DNA of 64,000 bases, taken from contig NZ_FQZX01000003.1 of NCBI RefSeq assembly GCF_900142175.1, positions 468,471 to 532,470 of the forward strand, read 5' to 3'. Shown here piece by piece: positions 37,380 through 45,824 of this stretch; within the stretch, counting starts at the first letter, position 1, and the number at the start of each line of letters is the position of its first letter. This stretch comes from Maribacter aquivivus (GTDB lineage Bacteria; Bacteroidota; Bacteroidia; Flavobacteriales; Flavobacteriaceae). The position numbers and the translations under genes are program-made. Below the pieces are notes generated by a model. It was given only the letters and a program-made list of their open reading frames with translations. It was not told the DNA's origin and made no database searches.

Positions 37380-40211
37380 TTATTTTAATTCTCTCTTTAA
37401 AAACTTTGCGGTGTAGCTTTTCTTGTCTTTTGCAACTTGTTCTGGAGTTCCTTTGGCTACTAATTGCCCACCTGAGCGTCCGCCTTCGTAACCGATATCT
37501 ATGATATAATCTACCATTTTAATTACGTCCATATTATGTTCAATAACTAACACAGTATTTCCTTTGTCAGCTAATGTATTCAAAACATCCATTAAAACCC
37601 TAATATCTTCAAAATGAAGTCCGGTTGTTGGCTCATCTAAAATATAGAACGTATTACCCGTATCTCTCTTAGAAAGCTCTGTTGCCAACTTTATACGTTG
37701 TGCCTCACCACCTGATAACGTTGTTGATTGCTGCCCAAGTGAAATATAACCTAAGCCAACATCTTGTATGGTCTTTAACTTACGATGTATTTTTGGAATA
37801 AGTTCAAAGAATGACACTGCTTCGTTAATAGTCATTTCTAAAACATCTGAAATGGACTTGCCTTTATAGCGTATTTCTAGCGTTTCTCTATTAAATCTTT
37901 TACCGTTACACGTTTCACATTCTACATAAACATCTGGTAAGAAATTCATTTCAATAACTCTTAATCCACCACCTTGACACGTTTCGCAACGACCACCTTT
38001 TACATTAAAACTGAATCTGCCAGGTTTGTACCCTCTAATAGATGCTTCAGTAGTTTTTGCGAACAGCGAACGTATTTCGCTAAATACACCAGTATATGTT
38101 GCTGGGTTTGACCTTGGTGTTCTACCTATAGGTGATTGGTTGATGTCAATAACTTTATCTATATGTTCTAGCCCCGTAATTTTCTTATACGGCATTGGCT
38201 TTTTAACGCCATTGAAATAATGGGCGTTCATAATAGGGTAAAGTGTCTCGTTTATTAATGTAGATTTTCCACTACCTGATACTCCCGTAACGCCAATCAT
38301 TTTTCCTAAAGGAAATTTGACCGTTAAGTTTTTTAAGTTATTACCGGTACAACCAGATAATACAATTTCATGTCCATTACCCGGTCTTCTCTTTTTAGGT
38401 ACTTCAATCTTCTTTACACCGGTCATATAATCGGCTGTAAGCGTATGAACATTTCTCAATTCTTCAGGCGTACCTTGAGATATGATTTCTCCGCCGTTTT
38501 TACCTGCTTTAGGACCAATATCAATTACATGATCAGCTCTTTCTATCATATCGCGATCATGTTCTACCACAATAACAGAGTTACCAATATCTCTAAGAGA
38601 TTCTAATGATTTGATCAATCGTTCATTATCTCGTTGATGTAGACCTATACTTGGCTCATCTAGAATATAAAGTACACCTACCAATTGCGATCCAATTTGG
38701 GTTGCTAGTCTTATACGTTGTGCTTCACCACCAGATAATGATTTAGAGCTCCTGTTCAATGATAAATAATCTAGACCTACATCTAGTAAAAATTGTATTC
38801 TAGTGCTTATCTCTTTTATAATCTCTTCGGCTATCTTCAACTGATTGCCAGTAAGCTTTTTGTCTAAGCCATTAAAGAATGCTGCTAGCTCTACAATGTC
38901 TAAATTAGCTAACTCGGCAATATTCTTATCTTCTATTTTGAAGTAAAGTGATTCTTTTCTAAGGCGGAAACCTGTACATGACGGACAAGTGATTCTGTCC
39001 ATATATTCTTTTGCCCATCGTTTAATTGATGTTGATGCAGCTTCCTCGAACTGATTTTTTATGAAATTAGAAATTCCTTCATAATCAATTTTATAAGTGC
39101 GTTTTACACCTAATGTTTTAGAGTCTACTTCGAAACTTTCTTTACCACCATTTAAAAGAATTTCAATGGCTTCAGTAGGAATAGTATCTATAGGGTCCGT
39201 TATTTCAAAATTATAACGTTCTGCGATAGTCTCGATCTGTTTAAATGCCCAAGATTTTTTATAGTCTCCCAATGGGGCTATTCCGCCACCTTTGATAGAT
39301 AGTTTTTTATTAGGGAATATCTTTTTCTCATTTACTTCATAGACATGACCTAGGCCACTGCAATAGGGGCACATTCCTTTTGGTGAATTAAATGAAAATG
39401 TATTAGGTTCAGGGGTAGGATAGGAGATGCCTGTTGACGGGCACATTAAATCTCTACTAAAATACCTTGGTAGATCGGTGCCTTCTTCTAAAACCATTAA
39501 TACATTGTCGCCACTATACATAGCAGTATTTATAGTTTCAGATAAACGTTTATGAAAATCTTCGCTTTCAACTACTTTTAAACGGTCAATGACAATCTCT
39601 ATATCGTGCACCTTGTAACGATCCACTTTCATGCCTTTGACAATATCTTTTACTTCACCATCAACACGAACTTTTACAAAACCTTGCTTGGCAATTTGTT
39701 CAAATAGCTCACGATAGTGACCTTTTCTTGATTTAATAATAGGTGCAAGAATGTTTATTTTCTTTCCGTTATACGATTCAATTATCAAGTTTTTAATTTG
39801 CTCGTCGCTATAACTAACCATTTTTTCGCCCGTATTATAACTATGTGCATCTGCTGCACGGGCGAAGAGTAGTCTTAAGAAATCATATATTTCGGTAATA
39901 GTACCTACCGTAGATCTTGGAGATTTTGATGTAGTTTTCTGTTCAATGGCGATAACAGGAGATAGACCATCTATTTTATCAACATCTGGGCGTTCTAATC
40001 CGCCTAAAAATTGTCTAGCATACGCAGAAAAAGTTTCAATATAACGTCTCTGTCCTTCAGCATAAATTGTGTCAAAGGCTAATGAAGATTTTCCACTACC
40101 AGATAAGCCGGTTATAACAACCAGTTTATCTCGGGGAATGGTAACATCTATATTCTTAAGGTTATGAACGCGTGCGCCCTTAACTTCTATATTTTCTTCA
40201 AAATTAATCAT
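37380..40211 (-). CDS. uvrA: Excinuclease ABC subunit A
   Basis: 943 residues from the ATG at 40211. This start is preferred over an in-frame TTG at 40232 because the -7 box at 40230-40237 would put the transcription start downstream of that TTG, and [18 protein letters not shown] is the usual N-terminus. Two ABC ATPase domains ([14 protein letters not shown] and [14 protein letters not shown] as Walker A), two signature motifs ([20 protein letters not shown]) and zinc-binding Cys pairs ([20 protein letters not shown]) are visible. UvrA finds bulky lesions in nucleotide excision repair. Confidence 0.96.
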   Translation of the reverse strand: MINFEENIEVKGARVHNLKNIDVTIPRDKLVVITGLSGSGKSSLAFDTIYAEGQRRYIETFSAYARQFLGGLERPDVDKIDGLSPVIAIEQKTTSKSPRSTVGTITEIYDFLRLLFARAADAHSYNTGEKMVSYSDEQIKNLIIESYNGKKINILAPIIKSRKGHYRELFEQIAKQGFVKVRVDGEVKDIVKGMKVDRYKVHDIEIVIDRLKVVESEDFHKRLSETINTAMYSGDNVLMVLEEGTDLPRYFSRDLMCPSTGISYPTPEPNTFSFNSPKGMCPYCSGLGHVYEVNEKKIFPNKKLSIKGGGIAPLGDYKKSWAFKQIETIAERYNFEITDPIDTIPTEAIEILLNGGKESFEVDSKTLGVKRTYKIDYEGISNFIKNQFEEAASTSIKRWAKEYMDRITCPSCTGFRLRKESLYFKIEDKNIAELANLDIVELAAFFNGLDKKLTGNQLKIAEEIIKEISTRIQFLLDVGLDYLSLNRSSKSLSGGEAQRIRLATQIGSQLVGVLYILDEPSIGLHQRDNERLIKSLESLRDIGNSVIVVEHDRDMIERADHVIDIGPKAGKNGGEIISQGTPEELRNVHTLTADYMTGVKKIEVPKKRRPGNGHEIVLSGCTGNNLKNLTVKFPLGKMIGVTGVSGSGKSTLINETLYPIMNAHYFNGVKKPMPYKKITGLEHIDKVIDINQSPIGRTPRSNPATYTGVFSEIRSLFAKTTEASIRGYKPGRFSFNVKGGRCETCQGGGLRVIEMNFLPDVYVECETCNGKRFNRETLEIRYKGKSISDVLEMTINEAVSFFELIPKIHRKLKTIQDVGLGYISLGQQSTTLSGGEAQRIKLATELSKRDTGNTFYILDEPTTGLHFEDIRVLMDVLNTLADKGNTVLVIEHNMDVIKMVDYIIDIGYEGGRSGGQLVAKGTPEQVAKDKKSYTAKFLKRELK

Positions 40212-40229
40212 GTATTCATAGCAAAGTTG

Positions 40230-40237
40230 CAAAAGTA
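40230..40237 (-). promoter_or_regulatory. Candidate -7 promoter box for uvrA
   Basis: Minus-strand TACTTTTG, an exact TAnnTTTG match, 19 bases before the ATG at 40211. It argues against the upstream TTG start. No -33 TTG or LexA-type palindrome was recognised upstream. Confidence 0.45.
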
Positions 40238-40379
40238 CGATTTTGAGTGCTAATTACATACGATCTTATATTCTTTGGAATGGCTGAATATCTTAAATTA
40301 TTGATGCAATCGCTAAATATGCCGTGAAGATTGATTAATGGTAAGCTGAAGAAAACTACATCATTTTAATATGTAGCTA

Positions 40380-41216
40380 TTATTCGTGCATTACTAGTAA
40401 CGGAACCGAAGTATGGTAACTAAGTTTTTCGACCGGGTTGTTAAAGAATACCTGTTGAAACAAGTTTAAATTTTTGGCTACCATAGTCAACATTTCAATT
40501 TTATTTTCTGCGATATATTTTAAAATTGAATCTCTTACGTTTTTGCCTAATATATGATTAAAGCTATGTCTCTCGGTAAATAATTCTTTTAAATAATCAT
40601 CGAGATAAGCTTGATTAATCACCTGAGAATTTGAAAAGTTGGGTTTTGATTGTGTCATATGTATGACATCTAATTTCGCTTTTGATATTTCAAGAATTTC
40701 TGTGATTGAATTTAAAATAGAGTAGGTGTAGAATAGATTAAAATCTGTAGGAAAAGCAATTTTGCTTGGTGTTTTAATAATTGTATTTTCAGATACAGCT
40801 AATACATTACATGCTATTTTTGTTATTACATTACCGGTATTGCTACTTATGATAGATGACTTTATGCCCAATGTGCCTTTTGTGCCCATTACTATTAAAT
40901 CTATCTTTTTTTCTTCTACGGTTTTTCTAACTAAATCAATGAAATTCCCATATTCTTCTAAGGCAATAAATTGATGTAAAGCGTTGCTAGGTAAATTTGA
41001 AATTTGTTTAAAAAGAAGTTGTAGGTTTTCTTTTGTTGAGATTTTTTTAGGGCTAGTCATTACCATTAATGAATTGCCTTGAATGTCAGAATTACGTAAT
41101 TCATCGATATGTAGCATATAAAATATGCACTGTTCATTCTTGAACAGATTAATGGCATATTCAAACGCGTTCCAAGAGCTGCTGGAAAAATTTGTGGGAA
41201 TTAAAATATGTTTCAT
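40380..41216 (-). CDS. Universal stress protein, tandem-domain
   Basis: 278 residues made of two UspA-like domains (about 1-145 and 150-278). The first starts MKHILIPTNFSSSSWNAFEYAINL and has the ligand-binding tail IVMGTKGTLG. The second is more diverged and ends AVPLLVMHE-like (SVPLLVMHE). Cytoplasmic stress protein, often induced by oxygen limitation or growth arrest. It lies just after the receiver-Crp regulator gene. Between them are an exact -7 box and a Crp/Fnr-like box at activator distance, so it is probably a target of that regulator. Confidence 0.88.
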   Translation of the reverse strand: MKHILIPTNFSSSSWNAFEYAINLFKNEQCIFYMLHIDELRNSDIQGNSLMVMTSPKKISTKENLQLLFKQISNLPSNALHQFIALEEYGNFIDLVRKTVEEKKIDLIVMGTKGTLGIKSSIISSNTGNVITKIACNVLAVSENTIIKTPSKIAFPTDFNLFYTYSILNSITEILEISKAKLDVIHMTQSKPNFSNSQVINQAYLDDYLKELFTERHSFNHILGKNVRDSILKYIAENKIEMLTMVAKNLNLFQQVFFNNPVEKLSYHTSVPLLVMHE

Positions 41217-41233
41217 TCAATCGACTTACTAAA

Positions 41234-41241
41234 CAAAAGTA
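41234..41241 (-). promoter_or_regulatory. Candidate -7 promoter box of the universal stress gene
   Basis: Minus-strand TACTTTTG, exact TAnnTTTG, 18 bases before the start codon. No -33 TTG is present at normal spacing, as would fit a promoter that depends on an activator. Confidence 0.5.
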
Positions 41242-41264
41242 AATCCTTATTGAAACCTGATAAA

Positions 41265-41276
41265 TGATATTTATCA
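41265..41276. promoter_or_regulatory. Candidate Crp/Fnr-type operator upstream of the stress gene
   Basis: TGATATTTATCA fits TGAT-N4-ATCA, the core of the Fnr/Crp-family site TTGAT-N4-ATCAA. Its centre is 33 bases from the centre of the -7 box, that is about -40 to -42 from the expected transcription start, the class II activator position. It also sits in a larger inverted repeat CTGATAAAT / ATTTATCAG at 41257-41277. The protein most likely to bind is encoded next door (41285-42337). Confidence 0.45.
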
Positions 41277-41284
41277 GATTTGGT

Positions 41285-42337
41285 TTAATTTACATATTGT
41301 AATGCCTTCAATTCCATAATTTGAATGTTGCGACCTTCAATTGCTATAAGCCCCTCTTTTTTAAAACCGGATAATGTACGTATTAAGCTTTCTGTTGCAA
41401 TACCTGCTACACTGGCAAGGTCATTACGTGAGATTCTAATGGGTTCATTTGGTTTTGTATTCATGACATCCGCAAATTGTAATAAGGTTTGTGCTGTCTT
41501 TCTGCGTACAGAACTATATGCCATTTGTAATAGTTGAGCTTTAATATTAGAAATGTTTGCCGATAAAAGTTGCATGAGTTCCATAGAAATGGTCTTGTTT
41601 TCGTTGAGTATTTCCTGTAAGTTTTCTTTAGAAATACCTGCTAATTCAACATCACTCATGGCGGTAGCTGATTCTTGATAAGGTACATTGTTCAGAAAAG
41701 AAGTGAAGCCCAAAAAGTCATCTGCTTTGGCTAATGATGTAATTAATTCTTTTCCGTCTGGATCCATGTTGTAACATTTTACCAGTCCTTTTAAAACAAG
41801 ATAAATTTTATTAGAACGGGTGTCTTCATCATAAATATGCTCCCCTTCTTTAAAATTTGTCAGTTCTCCATTATCATCAAAAAAGTTTTTAAGTTCGTGA
41901 ATGGTTCGCATTTCATTTTCAGAAACTCCGTATTCTTTTGAAGTTTTATCTTGCAAACGTACCAAAAGTTCAGCTTTGGCCAATCTGCTTTCTACGGCAC
42001 TCATTAAGTCTTCTTCTTCAAAGGGTTTGGTTAAGTAGTCATCTGCCCCAAGGTCCATTCCTTTTCGTATTTCTTTATGCTCGGTTTTTGCAGATAGAAA
42101 AATGAATGGTATGTGTTTTGTTTTTTCATTATTAGAAAGATTTTCAAGTACACCATAGCCGTCAACCTCTGGCATCATAATATCACAAATGATAATGTCT
42201 GGTAAATTCTCAATTGCGCTAGTAATACCTATTTTACCATTGGATGCCGTGATTACATTGTAACCCGCTAATTCTAAAAGTTCTTCGGTATTTTCTCGTA
42301 AGGCTTTGTCATCCTCAATCAATAAAATTCTTTTCAT
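41285..42337 (-). CDS. Response regulator: receiver fused to Crp/Fnr-type regulator
   Basis: 350 residues. A receiver domain (1-120) has phospho-acceptor Asp52 in CDIMMP and acidic residues Glu8, Asp9 and Asp10. A cyclic-nucleotide-binding-like domain follows (about 145-255), then a Crp-type winged helix (about 275-345). The recognition helix VAGIATESLIRTL keeps the Glu and Arg that contact TGA in Crp/Fnr. No Cys cluster like that of Fnr is seen, so control probably comes from phosphorylation by the histidine kinase whose gene ends 3 bases upstream. Predicted output: activation of the stress protein and perhaps the TerB-like gene. Confidence 0.9.
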   Translation of the reverse strand: MKRILLIEDDKALRENTEELLELAGYNVITASNGKIGITSAIENLPDIIICDIMMPEVDGYGVLENLSNNEKTKHIPFIFLSAKTEHKEIRKGMDLGADDYLTKPFEEEDLMSAVESRLAKAELLVRLQDKTSKEYGVSENEMRTIHELKNFFDDNGELTNFKEGEHIYDEDTRSNKIYLVLKGLVKCYNMDPDGKELITSLAKADDFLGFTSFLNNVPYQESATAMSDVELAGISKENLQEILNENKTISMELMQLLSANISNIKAQLLQMAYSSVRRKTAQTLLQFADVMNTKPNEPIRISRNDLASVAGIATESLIRTLSGFKKEGLIAIEGRNIQIMELKALQYVN

Positions 42338-42340
42338 CTT

Positions 42341-43852
42341 CTAGTTGGTTTTTAATTTTGGAATACATAAAGTAAATGTTGACCCTATACTTTCTGTACT
42401 TGAAAATTCAAGACTACCGCCCAGATTCTCAATATGCTGTTTTGCAATATTTAATCCTATTCCCGTACCCTGTGTCAATAAAGCGTTCTCTGCTCTAAAA
42501 TAACGATTAAATATGTGTTTTTGCTCTTCTATTGGTATACCAATGCCTTCATCAATTACGCTAATAGCGTAACCGATATCTTTTATGTCCACTTTAATGT
42601 CAATTGTAGAATCTTCTGGAGAGTACTTAATAGCATTATGTACTAAATTAGATAGCGCCAATTCTAGGGTCTTTTCATCAAACTGAATATTTAACTCGTC
42701 AATATTCTCTGGGTAACGTATTTGCTGCCCAGATTTTAATAACATATTAGAGTTATATACCACCTCATTTACAATTTTGCTAAGTGGAAATTCTTCAATC
42801 TTATAATTGACCTTACCAGATTCTAGGCGTTCAACAGATAGAAAATCATTAAGTATGGTATCTAAATATTTTACTTTGTTCTTAATTGTGGTTACGTGCT
42901 TATCTCTTTTAGGCTGTTGTTCCGTTTCTGTATATTTTCCAAGTAAGGTTATTGAAGTCAATATACTGCTCAATGGAGTTTTGAATTCATGTGATACTAG
43001 GGATAGGAAACGGGTTTTAAGTTCATTGAGTTCTTTTTCAACAGCAAGAGCTTCTGTAAGTTGGTGTGTGCGCTCTTCTACTAGATTCTCTAAGTTTTCT
43101 GTGTAGTTCTTTCTTTCTGTAATGTCTAGAATAAAAGCAACGAATACTTTTTTATCTCCTAAATTTGATAGTTGTAGATGTACTTCTACAGGGTATGTAG
43201 TGCCATCTTTTCTGCCGTGCTTGGTTTCAAAATTTACTTTAGATGTTGTATCTTTTAATAATGGTGATATTAGATTTTCAAATTGCGAAATATCCATTTC
43301 CGGTTTAATATCAACAGGTGTCATTTCATACATTTCTTTAATTGAATACCCTATATTTCTTTGGGCTTCTTTGTTGACATTTAGAAATTTATAGGTTTCA
43401 GCATCGAATACGAAAATTTCATTTAACGATTCGTCAAAAATACGAGCCCAATGACTTAGCTCTTCTTCTCTACTTTTTCGTTCTGTAATATCGATTACTA
43501 ATGCCATTACATAAGTGGCACCATAAAATTCAAACGGATTTAAACCGGCCTCTACAGGAAACTCCTTTCCGTCTTTACATATGCCATATAGGTTTCTGCC
43601 ATGCCCCATTTGGCGTTTATCACTTTTTGCAATAAAATTATCTACATGGGCATCATGACCTGCATGGTATCTTCTAGGAATTAAAATATCTAAGGGCTTA
43701 CCAATTAGTTCGCCTTTTTCGTACCCAAACATTTGTAGAGAGGATGTATTTGTGGCTACAATTATTTGATTGGCATTTACAACAATAATACCTTCTGATA
43801 CCCCTTCTGATAGTAAATTGAATATGTCACTGTTTTCTTGAAAATCACGCAT
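42341..43852 (-). CDS. PAS-PAS sensor histidine kinase
   Basis: 503 residues, no transmembrane segment, so a cytoplasmic sensor. PAS1 covers about 10-125, PAS2 about 135-250, a coiled coil about 250-280, the HisKA domain has phospho-acceptor His288 (SHEFKTP), and HATPase boxes include NLVHNAIKYS, DEGIGIP and GTGIGLNIAK. PAS1 carries His66 and Arg86 (GHD and GHGR), positions that line up by eye with the haem ligand and oxygen-sensing Arg of FixL; many non-haem PAS domains share this pattern, so haem binding is only a possibility. It is transcribed with the receiver-Crp gene. A TAnnTTTG match at 43857-43864 lies very close to the start. Confidence 0.92.
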   Translation of the reverse strand: MRDFQENSDIFNLLSEGVSEGIIVVNANQIIVATNTSSLQMFGYEKGELIGKPLDILIPRRYHAGHDAHVDNFIAKSDKRQMGHGRNLYGICKDGKEFPVEAGLNPFEFYGATYVMALVIDITERKSREEELSHWARIFDESLNEIFVFDAETYKFLNVNKEAQRNIGYSIKEMYEMTPVDIKPEMDISQFENLISPLLKDTTSKVNFETKHGRKDGTTYPVEVHLQLSNLGDKKVFVAFILDITERKNYTENLENLVEERTHQLTEALAVEKELNELKTRFLSLVSHEFKTPLSSILTSITLLGKYTETEQQPKRDKHVTTIKNKVKYLDTILNDFLSVERLESGKVNYKIEEFPLSKIVNEVVYNSNMLLKSGQQIRYPENIDELNIQFDEKTLELALSNLVHNAIKYSPEDSTIDIKVDIKDIGYAISVIDEGIGIPIEEQKHIFNRYFRAENALLTQGTGIGLNIAKQHIENLGGSLEFSSTESIGSTFTLCIPKLKTN

Positions 43853-43875
43853 ATATCAAATATATCGAATAAGAC

Positions 43876-43887
43876 TGATTATTATCA
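43876..43887. promoter_or_regulatory. Second candidate Crp/Fnr-type operator, between kinase and TerB-like gene
   Basis: TGATTATTATCA, again TGAT-N4-ATCA. It lies 21 bases before a TATATTTT box (43909-43916, one mismatch to TAnnTTTG) for the plus-strand TerB-like gene, nearly the geometry of the site in front of the stress gene. On the minus side it is only 11 bases from the kinase's own -7-like box, where a bound protein would interfere. Confidence 0.4.
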
Positions 43888-43944
43888 TATAAAAATAAGA
43901 TGTTGCTTTATATTTTTACTGGGAATCAACTAAGACAAGATAAA

Positions 43945-44346
43945 ATGGAAAATACGCCGAAAACAATGAACGGACTCTATGAAAATTTAGGAAAACTGTT
44001 CTATGCCGTTGCCATAAGTGATGGCACTGTGCATAACAATGAATGGGAAAAAGTTAAGGAGTATGTAAAAGAAGATTGGTTGTATATAGATGATTTTACC
44101 GACCGTTATGGTACCGATGCAGCCAACCAAATTGAAATTGTGTTTGATGTTTTAATGGAGTCTGAAAAAGATAGCCAAGAGTGTTTTAATGAGTTCAAGG
44201 AATTTTATAAAATTCACCCTCATGCATTTTCAGATAAAATAAAAACCTTGACCAAAAAGACGGCCAAGGCTATTGCAAGTTCATTCTCAGGAAATAATAA
44301 GTCTGAGTTAATATTGTTAGCTAAAATAGAATTACTACTAAATTAA
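43945..44346 (+). CDS. TerB-like small protein
   Basis: 133 residues from the ATG at 43945. An in-frame ATG at 43900 would add 15 residues but lies upstream of the likely -7 box (43909-43916), so the later start is chosen. The sequence has the TerB-fold pattern: GKLFYAVAISDGTVHNNEWEKVKEYV at about 16-41, with acidic residues after the first helix. TerB-like proteins are cytosolic helical, sometimes metal-binding proteins associated with stress responses. Its gene is divergent from the histidine kinase and overlaps the tail of the convergent mannitol dehydrogenase gene by 4 bases. Confidence 0.65.
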   Translation: MENTPKTMNGLYENLGKLFYAVAISDGTVHNNEWEKVKEYVKEDWLYIDDFTDRYGTDAANQIEIVFDVLMESEKDSQECFNEFKEFYKIHPHAFSDKIKTLTKKTAKAIASSFSGNNKSELILLAKIELLLN

Positions 44347-45824
44347 AGCTGTTTCATTATTTTCTTAATGTCTTGATTTGCATATACTTTCTGAACTAAG
44401 TTACTATACAAACTGGTAAATTTTTCTTCATTGATTAGGTTGCCGAATAATGATTCTTGTCTAATAAAGGCTAGCGGGTCAGTTTTTGTTTTACTGGCTG
44501 CTTCATTTAATTGTTCTTGCATGGCGTCAATAATTTCAATAGGGTTGCCATTTTTATCTATTCCCTTGTCACTATAATAACACCATGCTGCAATTACTAA
44601 AGTTGCATATTTGATGCTTCCGCCGTTCGCTAAATTATCTTGAATAGTTGCAATTAAGAATTTCGGCAATTTTGCAGAACTCTCTGAGCAAATTCTACTT
44701 ACGCTATCTTTTATATTTGGGTTTGCAAAACGTTCTTGTAAACTGTCCTTATATGCAGTTAAATCAATGCCTTCTAGTTGGTCTAAAACCGGAGTAGCTT
44801 CTTCGTCCATAAAAGCTCTTAAATAGAATACGAACAAATCATCTTCCATACAAGCATTAATAGTTGGGTGACCATGAATAGCACCTAAAATACCCAATAC
44901 AGAATGACCTGCATTTAAAAGACGTAATTTCATCTTTTCATATGGCTTTACATCTGGTACAAACTGCACGCCAACTTTTTCAAATTCTGGTCTGCCGTTA
45001 GAGAAATTATCTTCAATTACCCATTGTATAAAAGGCTCACAAGTTACTGGCCATTCGTCTTTTAGACCATATGTGCTCTCTAAATAATCAATATCTGCTT
45101 TGGTAGTTACAGGAGTTATACGATCTACCATACTGTTAGGGAAACTTACTTCTTTTTCGATATATGCAGCCAGTTCTTTATCTTGTTTGGTTGCGAAAGC
45201 AAGTAGCATTTCTCTTATAACATCGCCATTATGCTGTATGTTGTCACAAGACATTACTGTAAAAGCAGGTAAGCCAAGCTCACGTCTTTTTTTAATGGCA
45301 GCAGTTAAAAATCCGTAAATGGTTCTAGGGCTTTTTGGATGTTGTAATTCGTACTGTACATCTGCATTCTCAAAATCAAATTCTCCTGTTGACGAATTAA
45401 AATTATAACCACCTTCTGTAATGGTTAAGGATACTATTTTTGTGTCAGGATGCGCCATTTGGTCAATTACTAAATCGGGAGTGTCATGACCAAGTTTAAA
45501 GTCGATAATGGAACCAATTACTTGTGATTCTATCTTGCCATCAGGATGCTTTACAATGAGTGTGTATAGTCCGTCTTGTTTTTGTAACACATCATGGATC
45601 TTTTGATCACCTTTTCGAAGACCAATTCCACATATACCCCATGCGGCAGCATCTCCCTTTTCTTGTAATAGGTGCGTATAGTAAGATTGGTGTGCTCTAT
45701 GAAAACCACCAACACCCACATGTACTATTCCAGATTTTAATGATTCTCTATCAAATGTAGGTATAGAAACCTGCTTGTTTATAGCTGCTAAGTTCTCTTT
45801 GTTTAATATGATTTCTTTATTCAT
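44343..45824 (-). CDS. Mannitol dehydrogenase family oxidoreductase (mannitol 2-dehydrogenase-like)
   Basis: 493 residues of the polyol-specific long-chain dehydrogenase family. The Rossmann part (GIVHVGVGGFHRAHQSYYTH at about 33-52) binds NAD. The catalytic triad fits K-x4-N-x2-H in KLRLLNAGHS. It oxidises D-mannitol to fructose or reduces a hexuronate; mannitol is likely because marine Flavobacteria use it from brown algae. Its start overlaps the end of the permease gene by 8 bases, so the two are translationally coupled. Fructuronate reductase is the alternative, but no uronate genes are nearby. Confidence 0.87.
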   Translation of the reverse strand: MNKEIILNKENLAAINKQVSIPTFDRESLKSGIVHVGVGGFHRAHQSYYTHLLQEKGDAAAWGICGIGLRKGDQKIHDVLQKQDGLYTLIVKHPDGKIESQVIGSIIDFKLGHDTPDLVIDQMAHPDTKIVSLTITEGGYNFNSSTGEFDFENADVQYELQHPKSPRTIYGFLTAAIKKRRELGLPAFTVMSCDNIQHNGDVIREMLLAFATKQDKELAAYIEKEVSFPNSMVDRITPVTTKADIDYLESTYGLKDEWPVTCEPFIQWVIEDNFSNGRPEFEKVGVQFVPDVKPYEKMKLRLLNAGHSVLGILGAIHGHPTINACMEDDLFVFYLRAFMDEEATPVLDQLEGIDLTAYKDSLQERFANPNIKDSVSRICSESSAKLPKFLIATIQDNLANGGSIKYATLVIAAWCYYSDKGIDKNGNPIEIIDAMQEQLNEAASKTKTDPLAFIRQESLFGNLINEEKFTSLYSNLVQKVYANQDIKKIMKQL

